64,000 bases of DNA from an uncultured Sphingomonadaceae bacterium (GTDB lineage: Bacteria > Pseudomonadota > Alphaproteobacteria > Sphingomonadales > Sphingomonadaceae). The stretch's first letter is position 1. Each line of letters opens with the position of its first letter. The position numbers and the translations under genes are program-made. The notes beneath the pieces are model-generated. The model worked only from the letters and a program-made list of their open reading frames with translations, was not told the DNA's origin and did not search any database. Below, piece by piece: positions 26,538 through 36,286 of the stretch. The DNA lies in the NCBI GenBank assembly GCA_947488625.1, contig CANKZR010000001.1:372001-436000 (forward strand), written 5' to 3'.

Positions 26538-28808
26538 ATGACAGCCGCCGCTTCTGCACGCCAGATACTTACCAGCCTTCACGAGGTGATGGCCTCGCGT
26601 ACCCATGCGCAGGGTAAGCTCAACCAGGTGGTGGAGATTATCGCGGAAGAACTGTCGAGCGAGGTGTGCTCGATATACCTGCTGCGCGAAGGCATGCTGG
26701 AACTGTTCGCCACGCGCGGGCTGAACCAGGCGGCAGTCCACGTTACCCGGCTGGGGGTGGGCGAAGGCCTGACCGGCACCATCGCCCAGAATATAGAGAC
26801 GTTGAACCTCGACGAGGCGGCATCGCATCCGGAGTTCCAGTATCGCAGCGAAACGGGGGAGGAGAAGTTCCATTCCTTCGCCGGGGTGCCCATCGTACGG
26901 CGCGAAAGGGCGATCGGCGTACTTACCGTCCAGCATGTCGAGCCGCGCAAGTACGAGGAAGTCGAGATCGAGGCCTTGCAGACCACCGCGATGGTGCTGG
27001 CCGAACTGATCCACAATGCCGGGCTCGTCGATGGGGAGGCGCTGGACGACATGTCCAAGGCGCAGACCGGACAGACGGTCATCACCGGCCTCAAACTGGT
27101 GAAAGGCCTCGGCATCGGGCAGGCGGTGTTCCACCAGCCACGCGTCACCATCGAACAGACTGTGGCCGAGGATGTCGAGGCCGAACGACAGCGCGTGTAC
27201 CTGGCGTTCGACCGCATGCGCGAGCAGATCGACAACATGGCTTCGCAGGCCGATTTCGGTGTTGGCGGAGAGCAGGAACAGGTTCTCGAGACGTACAAGA
27301 TGTTCGCCTACGATGAAGGGTGGGCGCGGCGCATCAACGAGGCGATCGATTCCGGCCTCACCGCAGAAGCCGCAATCGAGCGCGTGCAGCAGCGCACCCG
27401 CATGCGCATGCGCGAGATCCAGGATCCCTTGTTGCAGGACCGGATGCACGACCTGGAAGATCTGGCCAATCGCCTGATCCGCATCGTTTCCGGCCAGTTG
27501 GGCACGGCCGCCCAGAAGGGTCTTGGGCAGGACTCCATCCTCGTGGCCAAGAACCTTGGCCCTGCAGAACTGCTGGAATACGACAAGCGCCGCCTGAAGG
27601 GCGTGGTGCTGGAACAGGGCTCTCTTACCGCCCACGTGGTGATCGTGGCCCGTGCGATGGGCATTCCTGTCATCGGCCGCGTCTCCAACGTGCGCGGACT
27701 GGTGCGTGACGGGGACGAGATGCTGGTGGACGGCGATGCCGGCAAGGTGACGTTGCGACCTTCTACGGGCGTGCTTACCGCGTTCGAGACGCGCTTTGCC
27801 CGCAGCGCGGAGAAGAAGGCATCCTATGCCAGACTGCGTGATGTGGAGCCGTTTACCCGCGATGGCGAACGGATCGAGGTCATGATGAATGCGGGCCTGC
27901 GCGACGACGTGGCCATGCTGTCCATGACCGGCGCCGACGGGATCGGCCTTTATCGCACCGAATTCCAGTTCCTGGTTTCCGCCGCCTTGCCCCAGCGCGA
28001 ACGGCAGGCACGGCTTTACCGCGAAGTGCTGGATGCGGCGAAGGGCAAGAAGGTCATCTTCCGCACCGTGGATATCGGCGGCGACAAGTCACTGCCTTAT
28101 ATCTCCAGCGAAATCGCCAAGGAAGACGAGAACCCGGCCATGGGCTGGCGCGCGCTGCGCCTTGCGCTGGAGCGTGAAGGCCTGATGAAATCGCAGGCAC
28201 GTGCCTTGCTGGAAGGCGCCGCAGGGCGGGAACTTAACGTCATGTTCCCCATGGTTTCGGAACCCTGGGAATTTGACGCGGCCAAGGCCGTTTTCGACCA
28301 GCAGCTCGCCTATCTGAAGGATCGGAGGCACAAGTTGCCCACGTCCATCCGCTATGGCGTGATGCTGGAAGTGCCTTCGCTGGCGGAAGTGCTGGACCTG
28401 CTGTTGCCGCGCCTGTCTTTCGTCTCCATCGGCACCAATGATCTGACCCAGTTCCTGTTCGCTGCCGATCGCGCCAATCCCATGCTGGCGGAACGCTACG
28501 ACTGGCTGAGCCCCGCTATTCTGCGTTTCCTGCGCCGGGTGGTATTGTCCTGCGTCGGATACAAGGTCGATCTCGGCGTATGCGGCGAGATGGGCGGACG
28601 TCGGCTTGAGGCACTGGCCCTGCTGGGTCTTGGTATTCGCCGTCTTTCGATCACGCCTGCAGGCGTTGGTCCGATCAAGGAATTGATTCGGCGGGTGGAT
28701 ACGCGCGAGATTACCGAGGCAATGAACGGCTGGCTGCTGAATCCGCCCCAAAACATGCGGGCTGAACTGCAGGCATGGGCTGAGGCGCGCGAAATCGAGG
28801 TGGAATAG
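26538..28808 (+). CDS. ptsP: PtsP, enzyme I of the nitrogen PTS (EI-Ntr)
   Basis: 756 residues: an N-terminal GAF sensor domain (about 15-160), then the PEP-utilising swivel domain with the phosphorylated histidine H366 in GSLTAHVVIVARAMGIP, then the TIM-barrel PEP-binding domain with FRTVDIGGDKSLPY, SIGTNDLTQFLFAADRANP and LGVCGEMGG. PtsP takes phosphate from PEP and starts the NPr-EIIA-Ntr chain that links nitrogen and carbon status to regulation; the GAF domain binds glutamine or 2-oxoglutarate in relatives. Neither NPr nor EIIA is in the window. The ATG at 26538 has no strong Shine-Dalgarno. Confidence 0.95.
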   Translation: MTAAASARQILTSLHEVMASRTHAQGKLNQVVEIIAEELSSEVCSIYLLREGMLELFATRGLNQAAVHVTRLGVGEGLTGTIAQNIETLNLDEAASHPEFQYRSETGEEKFHSFAGVPIVRRERAIGVLTVQHVEPRKYEEVEIEALQTTAMVLAELIHNAGLVDGEALDDMSKAQTGQTVITGLKLVKGLGIGQAVFHQPRVTIEQTVAEDVEAERQRVYLAFDRMREQIDNMASQADFGVGGEQEQVLETYKMFAYDEGWARRINEAIDSGLTAEAAIERVQQRTRMRMREIQDPLLQDRMHDLEDLANRLIRIVSGQLGTAAQKGLGQDSILVAKNLGPAELLEYDKRRLKGVVLEQGSLTAHVVIVARAMGIPVIGRVSNVRGLVRDGDEMLVDGDAGKVTLRPSTGVLTAFETRFARSAEKKASYARLRDVEPFTRDGERIEVMMNAGLRDDVAMLSMTGADGIGLYRTEFQFLVSAALPQRERQARLYREVLDAAKGKKVIFRTVDIGGDKSLPYISSEIAKEDENPAMGWRALRLALEREGLMKSQARALLEGAAGRELNVMFPMVSEPWEFDAAKAVFDQQLAYLKDRRHKLPTSIRYGVMLEVPSLAEVLDLLLPRLSFVSIGTNDLTQFLFAADRANPMLAERYDWLSPAILRFLRRVVLSCVGYKVDLGVCGEMGGRRLEALALLGLGIRRLSITPAGVGPIKELIRRVDTREITEAMNGWLLNPPQNMRAELQAWAEAREIEVE

Positions 28809-28908
28809 CACTTCGCAGTGCACAATCGCTTGACTTGAGGGCCGCGGGTCGATTGGTGTAGCGACGACGGGTTCGCAAATAACCCAGCACCTTTATGCTG
28901 GAGCGGTC

Positions 28909-30012
28909 ATGACCGATTCTGAAGACGAAATACCATTTGACGACACTGCCGAGGCGGATGCCGGACAGGCTACCATCGGCGCGCGGTTGCGCGCTGCGCG
29001 CGAGCGCAAGGGGCTGACGATCGACCAGGTCGCCTCCGAAACGCGGATTGCCCGGCGACACCTTGAAAATATTGAAACCGGCAATTTCGACGATCTGCCG
29101 GGTCGTACCTATGCCGTGGGGTTCACCCGAACCTATGCCAAGACGCTGGGCGTGGACGAGGAAGATGCTGTCGCCTCCGTGCGGGAGGAGATGGAACTCG
29201 CCTCTGTCGAGGAACGCTACATGGCAAACTCGCGCGGCACGTTCGAACCGGGCGATCCGGCGCGTGCTCCGGGTGGCAGGTTGCTGTATTTCTCGATCTT
29301 CGCAGTCATCATTCTGCTGGTCGGCATCTTCTTCGCCGCCCGCGCCCTGTTTGCCCCGGCAGCTGAAATGCCTTCGCTGGTAGAGCAGGAAAGGCAGGAG
29401 CAGCAGGAACTGGCGCAGCAGCAGGCAGCGCAAAGGCAGGCGCAGCCACAAGCCGCCGCCGCTGCGGCCGATCCGACCGGCGAAGTCGTCTTCACGGCCG
29501 AAGGCGAGACATGGGTCCGCTTCTACGATGGCGAGGGCCGGGTGCTGCGTGAAGGCACCTTGACCGAAGGTGATAGCTTTACCTTGCCTGCTGACGCGCA
29601 GAACCCGCAGCTTATTACCGGGCGGCCCGACAGGCTGGCGATCACCATCGGCGGCCGGCCCGTGCGCAAGCTCTCGACAGAGGTGGAGACGATGTCGGAC
29701 GTACCGATTTCGGCCGAGGCATTGCTGGCGCGGACGGGCGGCGTGCAGACCATTGGCTTTGGTCTGGGTACGGCAGCGCCCGCAAGCGCGACGCAGACGC
29801 AGACGCAAACGGCACAGGCAGCACCTGCTGCGGAACCCACGCGGGCTCCGCCGCGACCTGCTCCGGCACCAACGCAAACACCCGCGCCGCCACCTGTGCA
29901 GGCACCTGCCACGGCAGAGCAGACCGAAACGCCTGACACGGCTGCCACCGCACCGCCGCGCGCGGTTCCGGCTGAACCGACGGATGATGGCGCATCGGCG
30001 GAAATCGAGTGA
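28909..30012 (+). CDS. RodZ-like protein with HTH and C-terminal DUF4115 domains
   Basis: 367 residues: an N-terminal Xre-type helix-turn-helix (about 20-95, GARLRAARERKGLTIDQVASE), one transmembrane helix (about 124-146, LLYFSIFAVIILLVGIFFAA), a Gln/Ala-rich linker with coiled-coil character (about 155-185), and a periplasmic beta domain (DUF4115, about 185-265), then a low-complexity Pro/Ala/Thr tail. This is the layout of RodZ, which links MreB filaments to the cell-wall elongation machinery. The tail has tandem QT repeats (TQTQTQTAQ). It is the first of a set including cpoB and tilS. Cell-shape role by homology. Confidence 0.85.
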   Translation: MTDSEDEIPFDDTAEADAGQATIGARLRAARERKGLTIDQVASETRIARRHLENIETGNFDDLPGRTYAVGFTRTYAKTLGVDEEDAVASVREEMELASVEERYMANSRGTFEPGDPARAPGGRLLYFSIFAVIILLVGIFFAARALFAPAAEMPSLVEQERQEQQELAQQQAAQRQAQPQAAAAAADPTGEVVFTAEGETWVRFYDGEGRVLREGTLTEGDSFTLPADAQNPQLITGRPDRLAITIGGRPVRKLSTEVETMSDVPISAEALLARTGGVQTIGFGLGTAAPASATQTQTQTAQAAPAAEPTRAPPRPAPAPTQTPAPPPVQAPATAEQTETPDTAATAPPRAVPAEPTDDGASAEIE

Positions 30013-30161
30013 CTCAGAACGATCGCCTGTCCGGGGATGCATCATTCACGGGGAAATGCGCGCTTCCTCGGCTTTCGCGCACGCGTTAATCGTATATCTT
30101 GCCTGGGGCGTGCATGGTCACCATGCCTGTACCCGTTATTGAATTGAGGAGATCGCCGGCA

Positions 30162-31139
30162 ATGCTTGCAAGGTCGAAGACATCATTTGCCATTACGCGC
30201 GCCGCCATTTGCGCAAGCCTGATTGCCATCGCTGTGCCCACGCCAGCCGCAGCCCAGTCCAGCGAACGGTTGCAACGCATCGAACAGCAGATCAGCGCCC
30301 TGCAACGCGCGGTATTTCCGGGCGGGGACAATCGCTTCTTCGAACCTGAGATAACCCCGCAGCAGGCAAATCCGCAAAATACGACGCCGCAGGTCACCAC
30401 TTCCGCGCTTACCGACGTGCTGGCGCGGCTGGATGCAATCGAAGGGCAGCTTGCCCGCCTTACCGCAGCGACCGAAGTGAACGAAAATGCCTTGTCGGCA
30501 GTGGAAACGCGGCTCACGGCGCTGGAATCCGCCGCCACCGGGCCAGCATCCGCACCGCAATCGGGCGGCACCAGTTCCGGTCCGACGGGTGTGATTGCCG
30601 TGCCCGAGGAACGCACGCCTTCGCAGGCTGTGTCGTCGGGCAGCAGCAGCGCGGCGGCGAGTACCGCCACGGCCCCGACCCAGACCTCCACCAGCCCCTC
30701 GCCCGCGCGACTGGCGGCGGTGCAGGCCATTGCGAAGCCAGCCACGGGCGACGAGGGTGACGACGAATACGTCTACGGCTTCCGTCTGTGGGATGCGGGG
30801 TTCTATCCCGAAGCGCAGCAGCAGTTGTCTATGTTCGTGGAGCAGTATCCTGATCACTGGCGCACGACCTATGGCCGTAACCTGCTGGGCCGCGCTTTCC
30901 TGGATGCCGGAGAACCGCGCGCGGCTGCCACGCATTTCTTCGATAACTACCAGTCCGATGGCGACGGTGCCCGCGCGCCCGACAGCCTGCTGTACCTTGT
31001 CGAAAGCATGATCGCGCTGGGCGACACCCGCCGCGCCTGCATCGCGCTGGCCGAGTTCGGTGAAAGCTATGCCGCGCTGGCCGCGGGCCGTCTGGCTGAC
31101 ATGTATGGCGATCTTGGTGGCCGGGTCGACTGCAATTGA
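30162..31139 (+). CDS. cpoB: CpoB/YbgF-like periplasmic Tol-Pal accessory protein
   Basis: 325 residues. A signal peptide ends at PTPAAAQ (about 31), followed by a coiled-coil trimerisation region (SSERLQRIEQQISALQRA onward, with a second heptad stretch ALTDVLARLDAIEGQLARL), a Ser/Thr/Ala-rich linker and a C-terminal TPR domain (about 205-320). CpoB coordinates Tol-Pal-driven outer-membrane constriction with septal PBP1B. The ATG at 30162 has GAGGAG at 30146-30151. An inverted repeat GCATGGT/ACCATGC with a 1-base centre lies at 30112-30126 and could be an operator. Its end overlaps tilS by 35 bases. tolQRAB and pal are not in the window. Confidence 0.85.
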   Translation: MLARSKTSFAITRAAICASLIAIAVPTPAAAQSSERLQRIEQQISALQRAVFPGGDNRFFEPEITPQQANPQNTTPQVTTSALTDVLARLDAIEGQLARLTAATEVNENALSAVETRLTALESAATGPASAPQSGGTSSGPTGVIAVPEERTPSQAVSSGSSSAAASTATAPTQTSTSPSPARLAAVQAIAKPATGDEGDDEYVYGFRLWDAGFYPEAQQQLSMFVEQYPDHWRTTYGRNLLGRAFLDAGEPRAAATHFFDNYQSDGDGARAPDSLLYLVESMIALGDTRRACIALAEFGESYAALAAGRLADMYGDLGGRVDCN

Positions 31140-32094
31140 TCCTGCGCTGGTCGCGCGCTTCAGGCAGGCGCTCGACCGCCTGAATCCCGATGGAGGCAAA
31201 ATCGGGCTCGCCGTCAGTGGCGGGCCGGATTCGATGGCCATGCTGCTGCTGGCGCTCGAGGCCATTCCCGGCGGCTTCGAAGTGGCCACGGTCGATCACG
31301 GCCTGCGCCCCGAAGCGAAGGAAGAATGCGCGCTCGTGGTGGCGGCTTGCGAGGCGCGAGGTGTGCCTTGCGAGGTGCTCACTGTCCAGGTGGGCGAGGG
31401 CAACTTGCAGCAGGAGGCCCGCTTTGCCCGATATCGGGCGTTTTCTGACTGGTGCAAGGTCCGCAAGCTTGAGGCTATTGCCACCGCCCATCACGCCGAC
31501 GACCAAGCGGAAACCTTGATCATGCGACTGAACAGGGGAAGCGGCCTCTCTGGCCTCGCCGGTGTCCGGCCGCGTTCGCTTTTCAGTGAGACCACCATCA
31601 TTCGGCCCCTGCTGGATTGGCGAAGGGAGGACCTTGGTTTGATTTGCCGCTCGGCAGGTATTGCGTGGGTCAAGGACCCGTCCAATCAGAATCTACGCTT
31701 CGAACGCGTAGCGGTGCGCAAGGCGATAGCTAAAAGCGATTGGCTCGATCCGCAGGCGGTTGCAAAAAGTGCAGAGTTCCTCGCGGAAGCCGAGGACTTT
31801 ATCGAACGGGAACTATACCATATCTGGAACTTGGATGTCGTGTTCGTGGAGGACGGCGCCGAGTTCATGCCGGCGCCTTCACGGTTCGCCTGTTGCGAAA
31901 TCGTCTCGAAAATTCTTGCACAAATGGGCGTGAATGCGAGCCGCTCCGATGTTGCGCGGATGGTGGATCGCCTTGGTGCAGGCCAGAATGCGTCACTTGG
32001 CGGCGTCCTCGGTAAGGTAGTTCCGCAAGCGGGTCTTGAAGAGCAAGGCCGCCTCTGGATCTTCCGTGCCGAACCGCCTCGCAGGGTCGGCTAA
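31105..32094 (+). CDS. tilS: tRNA(Ile)-lysidine synthetase TilS
   Basis: Adds lysine to the C34 of tRNA-Ile(CAU) so that it reads AUA codons; an essential enzyme. The N-terminal PP-loop motif is LAVSGGPDSMAML, followed by the conserved ATAHHADDQAETLIMRLNRGSGLSGLAG. 329 residues is a short form with a reduced C-terminal domain. The start is uncertain: the ATG at 31105 (overlapping cpoB by 35 bases), TTG at 31114 and GTG at 31117 are all possible. The second half is less GC-rich than the neighbours. In many alphaproteobacteria ftsH follows tilS; here a convergent L,D-transpeptidase follows, with a 4-base overlap. Confidence 0.92.
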   Translation: MAILVAGSTAIDPALVARFRQALDRLNPDGGKIGLAVSGGPDSMAMLLLALEAIPGGFEVATVDHGLRPEAKEECALVVAACEARGVPCEVLTVQVGEGNLQQEARFARYRAFSDWCKVRKLEAIATAHHADDQAETLIMRLNRGSGLSGLAGVRPRSLFSETTIIRPLLDWRREDLGLICRSAGIAWVKDPSNQNLRFERVAVRKAIAKSDWLDPQAVAKSAEFLAEAEDFIERELYHIWNLDVVFVEDGAEFMPAPSRFACCEIVSKILAQMGVNASRSDVARMVDRLGAGQNASLGGVLGKVVPQAGLEEQGRLWIFRAEPPRRVG

Positions 32095-32819
32095 CCCTCG
32101 ACCGCCAGCGAGCCACCAACACCCGTCATTACGCCATCGGTGATGATCACCACGTCGCCCACTCCGGCGATATCGAACAGGCGGCTGGCGAATTCATCGG
32201 GAACTCCGATGCAGCCGTGGCTGGCATAGCCCCGTTCCACGGTAGAGCCACCGTGCACGGCAACCCCGTCCCACGTCAGGCGCAGGGTCCAGGGCATGGG
32301 CGCGTTGCCATACTTCTCCGATACGTTGTGACGTTCCTTGGTGAGGATCGGGAAAGTGCCGACAGGGGTGGGATGTTCGGGCGTACCCAGCAGCGCAGCG
32401 GCAGCGCCGATTTCATAACCATCGCGGAACACGCTGATAACGCGCGCCTGCAAATCTACCGTCATCACCAGCGGGCCATCGGGAACGCCCTCGTCGTCCC
32501 AGTGCCATTCGCCGTACTTGATCGGGCCATCGATAGGCAGCACGCGCTTGATCACGAAGGGATCATCGGGATCGTAGGCCGGGGCTGGCTGCACCACCTC
32601 GTTCGCAACGAACGTGATCGCATCGCCCACGGTTTCGCTCGCCGCTGTGGTGCTCTCGGCCAGAACGTCCTCGGCCGAAATCCACTGCGCCATTGCTGCG
32701 CGCGCATCGTCGCCGCGACCCAGCAAGGCAATGCTGCTTACCAGCACAACGACGGCCAACAAGAAGCCTGCAACCCATTTCAACGCACCAGTCATGCGCT
32801 GTATAATGCGCGCTTTCAT
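32091..32819 (-). CDS. L,D-transpeptidase family protein
   Basis: 242-residue periplasmic enzyme with an N-terminal membrane anchor (about 15-34). The YkuD catalytic domain (about 115-235) has the active-site motif VAVHGGSTVERGYASHGCIGVP, with H189 and catalytic Cys C203. L,D-transpeptidases cross-link peptidoglycan 3-3 or attach lipoproteins and proteins to the wall. The segment before the domain (about 90-110) contains EWHWDD. It ends with a 4-base overlap with the convergent tilS, and the gap to the upstream PEPC-like stop is 68 bases. Confident family; exact substrate unknown. Confidence 0.92.
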   Translation of the reverse strand: MKARIIQRMTGALKWVAGFLLAVVVLVSSIALLGRGDDARAAMAQWISAEDVLAESTTAASETVGDAITFVANEVVQPAPAYDPDDPFVIKRVLPIDGPIKYGEWHWDDEGVPDGPLVMTVDLQARVISVFRDGYEIGAAAALLGTPEHPTPVGTFPILTKERHNVSEKYGNAPMPWTLRLTWDGVAVHGGSTVERGYASHGCIGVPDEFASRLFDIAGVGDVVIITDGVMTGVGGSLAVEG

Positions 32820-32887
32820 GCCTCAAATCCAGCGCGCTATGCTTTTGCGTCCCTGTTTGAGACGCTGCAAGCGTACGGTTCAACGGC

Positions 32888-35662
32888 CTAGCCGTGCGCG
32901 CCGAAGATGTTGGCGATGGCGGTGGAGATGCGCAGGCACAGCCCGTGGGCGCGCTCTATCGGATCGATGAAATCGCGGTGGATAGCCTCGTAACCTTCAT
33001 CCCCGCCATCGGGCCAGTCGGTCGGTTCGGCAAGATCGAAACGATCGATGCGCGGGAAGTGGGTGGGGTAGGCGCGCCGCAGTTGCGCCAGCGCCTCGTC
33101 CACGCGCAGGGTGAAGATCATCTCCAGCACGTCGTCGCGGCTCACATCGTTGGCGCGGCTGAACACCGGCACGCTGACCGCGCGGATGAACATGGCTTGC
33201 AGCAGGGCGATGCGCAGCGATTGCAGCACACCGATCATGCGACGCTTGTCCTCGCGGTTCTCGGTCGGCGTATCGTCGGGAACATGGTCCAGCAGGCGGT
33301 GGAATTTCATCGCATCCACGCGCAATCGGCTCGCAAGGCGACGGAACACACCGACGCGGTCGTCCTTCACAAGGTATTCGCTCAACCCTTCGCAGGCGGC
33401 GGTCAGGTTGCTTTCCGTTCCGCGATAGGGGCGGCTGGCCCAGTAGGCGGAATTGAACAGTTCGCCGTAGGCCGCCACTGTCTTCACGCTGGCCAGCGCG
33501 TTGGCCGCGCGTACGAGGCGCACCAGTTCCAACCCGCGCGCGGAATTGGCGAGCAGGGCACCGATTTCCTCGTAATTGCCCTCCGCCGCTTCGCCGATCC
33601 CGGCGATCACGTTTACCGGATAGCCAAGCTGTTGCAGGATGGAGTTGTGCGGAATGGCGCGTATCTGTCGCAGGCTCATCTCGCGGTCGGCATTGAGGTC
33701 GCTCTGGCGGCGTGACACGCGACTGCCGGTGGAATTCAGCAGGCCGAGGCCGAAAGCCGTGATGGCACGTGAATAGGTCCGGCTTTCCAGGTGATCGCGT
33801 TGATGCTCTTTCACCGCGCGATAGAAATCCAGGCTCAGGTCCGTGCGCTGGTAAAAAATGTCTTTGGGTACGTCGGTTTCGGTGTGCGCAGGTTGCAGAA
33901 CCGCAATACGGGTGAGCGTGGCCTGCGCCAGTTCCGGCGTGGAGAACCACAGGTAGCCATCCCCGCCCTGGAAACTTACTTCGGGTTCCAGCGGAATGCC
34001 CGCACGGGCAAAGCGACGCTTGGCCCAGGGGGACAGGGCCCAGTCGAGGCGATCCGCCATCTTGGCCGGGTGTGCGCCGCGACCCATGCTCTCGCCGTGG
34101 GTGTTGAAAATCAGCGCGGCGATATCGGTAAGACCGTTCGTCTCCATCGCATCGGCAAGTCGGCCTTGCAGCCTTTCGATGGCGAGGCTTGCGGGTATCT
34201 GGCCCACGAAACGACCTGCGTCGGAAAATCCGGCCTGTATGGCCACGCGTCCCCGTGTCCTGGCGTATTCCTGATAGACCGGCTCTGCCAGCAGTTCGTC
34301 AAGGAAGCGGCCACCGTGTTCCAGCGCGCTTTCTGTCTCGAACAGGGGAGATACGTCCACCTTGCCCTCGATGCCAAACAGCTTGGCGAAATAGAGCGCC
34401 GCCAGCACGGTGGCAGGCTCCTCGCACTCGGCGATCAGCATTCGAATAGGCGCGTCCTCGTCGATATGGGCGAGGATTTGCGCCATCGCCAGGAACTGGC
34501 GAATGGCCGTGCTGGCTTCTATCGCCAATGCGCCGAAATTGCTGCGGCGCGGTTCGATCTTCTCGATCGCGCGGTTTAGGTGGACCACAGCGCCCTTGCT
34601 GGCCAGGTCCAGATTGCCTTCCGGATCGATCCGGCGGCGAATGGCATTGTGCAACTGCTTGGCGTTCACGCGGAAATGGATCCAGCCCATGCCCAGCCCG
34701 TCGGCGCGCATGGCGGCGGCCAGCGTCATCAGCGCAACGGCCCTGCCGGCATCGCCGCAATCCCTCGCCTCGTCCTGCAGCGCATCGATATAGTGCTGCA
34801 GGCTCAGCAGCTTTCTCGGGTCGCTGGCGGTCAGGCGATTTGCGGCAACGGACAGCGCGCCGGGATCGGAAAGGTCGGACGTGAAATCCTGTGCGCGCTC
34901 TTGCGCATAGGCGGCTGCCGGTCGCAATTCGTTCAGCAACGGGTGATCTGCATCGATGCTTTCGAGAGAGGCGACGTAGCGGCTCAGTCGCTCGGCCTTC
35001 TCCGACAGGCGAAAACCTATGGAGTTGGACCAGGTGATATCGGTGCGCCCGTCCATGTCATAACCCACCCAACTGGCAAAGCGGAAGGGCAGGGGGGCCA
35101 GTTCGTGCCACTGGTCGGGCCATACTTTCTGAGCATGAGCCAGCAATTGCGATACGATGGCATCGCGCGCATCTTGCGCGTGGGCTATGGCCCGCATGGC
35201 GCGCTCGTGCTCGTAGGCAAGAGTAACTTGCGGACGTTCGCCGCCAATGCAGGCGTCGGTAATCTCCGCGTCACTGGTGGCTGCATGGGCCACCGCGTCG
35301 GATTGCGCGGGCGTCAGCAGGAAGGTGGGATGCGCGGTGAAGACGGCATGCAGTTGCGGCCGCTCCCACCGGGCGCGAAACGCCGCGAAGTCGCCTGCTT
35401 CCAGCGTATCGGCCAGCGCCGTTTCATTGGCCTCTGCCCCGATGGGCGCGACCATGCGCTTCAACCGTGAAGCGCGATCGCCCAATGAAGCGACCTCCAG
35501 CTCGGCAATGAGCGCCTCGAAATCGTCGAGCGACATCTCGCCCGCTTCCAGCTGCCGCGAAAGGTCATGCCCCAACTGGAATACAGGATTGAACAGCGGT
35601 GTTTCCACAGTTCGCTGGTGAAGTTCCTGCAGGCGCTGGCTGAGATCGGAGACGCCGGTCAT
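32888..35662 (-). CDS. Phosphoenolpyruvate carboxylase-like protein with altered active site
   Basis: 924 residues, the full length of bacterial PEP carboxylases, which make oxaloacetate from PEP and bicarbonate. The fold is clearly recognisable: FTAHPTF at 108-114 (catalytic His H111 kept), VSPLFETESAL at 437-447, MGRG at 526-529, an IRAIP segment and a C-terminal NIFGAHG. Several residues essential in characterised enzymes differ: HPTE is HPTF, GYSDSAKDAG is GFSDAGRFVG (478-487, Lys to Arg), FHGRGG is FNTHGE (519-524), EQGE is FQGG (564-567), and the C-terminal RNTG is GAHG. It overlaps eda by 4 bases as the last gene of the Entner-Doudoroff operon. Activity cannot be assumed; it could be a pseudoenzyme or carry a changed function. 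Confidence 0.75.
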   Translation of the reverse strand: MTGVSDLSQRLQELHQRTVETPLFNPVFQLGHDLSRQLEAGEMSLDDFEALIAELEVASLGDRASRLKRMVAPIGAEANETALADTLEAGDFAAFRARWERPQLHAVFTAHPTFLLTPAQSDAVAHAATSDAEITDACIGGERPQVTLAYEHERAMRAIAHAQDARDAIVSQLLAHAQKVWPDQWHELAPLPFRFASWVGYDMDGRTDITWSNSIGFRLSEKAERLSRYVASLESIDADHPLLNELRPAAAYAQERAQDFTSDLSDPGALSVAANRLTASDPRKLLSLQHYIDALQDEARDCGDAGRAVALMTLAAAMRADGLGMGWIHFRVNAKQLHNAIRRRIDPEGNLDLASKGAVVHLNRAIEKIEPRRSNFGALAIEASTAIRQFLAMAQILAHIDEDAPIRMLIAECEEPATVLAALYFAKLFGIEGKVDVSPLFETESALEHGGRFLDELLAEPVYQEYARTRGRVAIQAGFSDAGRFVGQIPASLAIERLQGRLADAMETNGLTDIAALIFNTHGESMGRGAHPAKMADRLDWALSPWAKRRFARAGIPLEPEVSFQGGDGYLWFSTPELAQATLTRIAVLQPAHTETDVPKDIFYQRTDLSLDFYRAVKEHQRDHLESRTYSRAITAFGLGLLNSTGSRVSRRQSDLNADREMSLRQIRAIPHNSILQQLGYPVNVIAGIGEAAEGNYEEIGALLANSARGLELVRLVRAANALASVKTVAAYGELFNSAYWASRPYRGTESNLTAACEGLSEYLVKDDRVGVFRRLASRLRVDAMKFHRLLDHVPDDTPTENREDKRRMIGVLQSLRIALLQAMFIRAVSVPVFSRANDVSRDDVLEMIFTLRVDEALAQLRRAYPTHFPRIDRFDLAEPTDWPDGGDEGYEAIHRDFIDPIERAHGLCLRISTAIANIFGAHG

Positions 35663-36282
35663 TGCTTTCCCATTCCCGCTGCTTCGCGCGCCAATACCTC
35701 GATATTCTCACGCGAGGCACCCTTGGGCGCGACCCAGCTGCCGCCCACGCACAACACCTGCTCCATCGCCAGCCAGTCGGGCGCGGTTTCGGCGGAAATG
35801 CCGCCGGTGGGGCAGAACTTGCACTTGCCGAAGACGGAGGTGAGCGCTTTGAGCGCGGGAATGCCGCCATTGGCCATCGCCGGGAAGAACTTGAAGTGGG
35901 ATAGCCCCATGTCAAGGCCCGCCATCAATTCCCCTGCGGTGGCAATACCGGGCAGGAAAGGAACGCCGGACTTGATCGCGGCGCGGCCCAGCGGCTCTGT
36001 CAGGCCGGGGGAGACGATGAACTCCGCCCCTGCCGATAGCGCTGCGTCGAGGTCTTTCTGGTTGGTCACGGTGCCAGCGCCCACGATCGCTCCGGGTACC
36101 AGGTTCATGCGCTTGATCACCTCGATCGCGGCATCGGTACGCAAGGTGACTTCCAGTACCTTGAGGCCGCCTGCGACCAGCGCCTCTGCCATCGGGCGGG
36201 CTTCGGCCGGATCGTCTACCACCAGCACCGGGATGACCGGCGCGCTCAACATGATTTCCTCGATATTGTCGGGCGCACTCAT
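35659..36282 (-). CDS. eda: KDPG aldolase Eda
   Basis: Cleaves 2-keto-3-deoxy-6-phosphogluconate to pyruvate and glyceraldehyde 3-phosphate, the final Entner-Doudoroff step. 207 residues with VLEVTLRT (catalytic Glu), GAGTV, IVSPGL and FKFFPAMANGG, the last carrying the Schiff-base Lys. The LAMEQVLCVGGSWV C-terminus is standard. The start lies 4 bases after the glk stop and its end overlaps the PEPC-like gene by 4 bases, so the genes are translated together. Confidence 0.96.
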   Translation of the reverse strand: MSAPDNIEEIMLSAPVIPVLVVDDPAEARPMAEALVAGGLKVLEVTLRTDAAIEVIKRMNLVPGAIVGAGTVTNQKDLDAALSAGAEFIVSPGLTEPLGRAAIKSGVPFLPGIATAGELMAGLDMGLSHFKFFPAMANGGIPALKALTSVFGKCKFCPTGGISAETAPDWLAMEQVLCVGGSWVAPKGASRENIEVLAREAAGMGKQ

Positions 36283-36286
36283 GAGG

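Noticed and set aside
30112-30126. Inverted repeat GCATGGT/ACCATGC as a proven operator
   Set aside because: It is short, contains start-like ATGs by chance and has no other support; noted only under cpoB.
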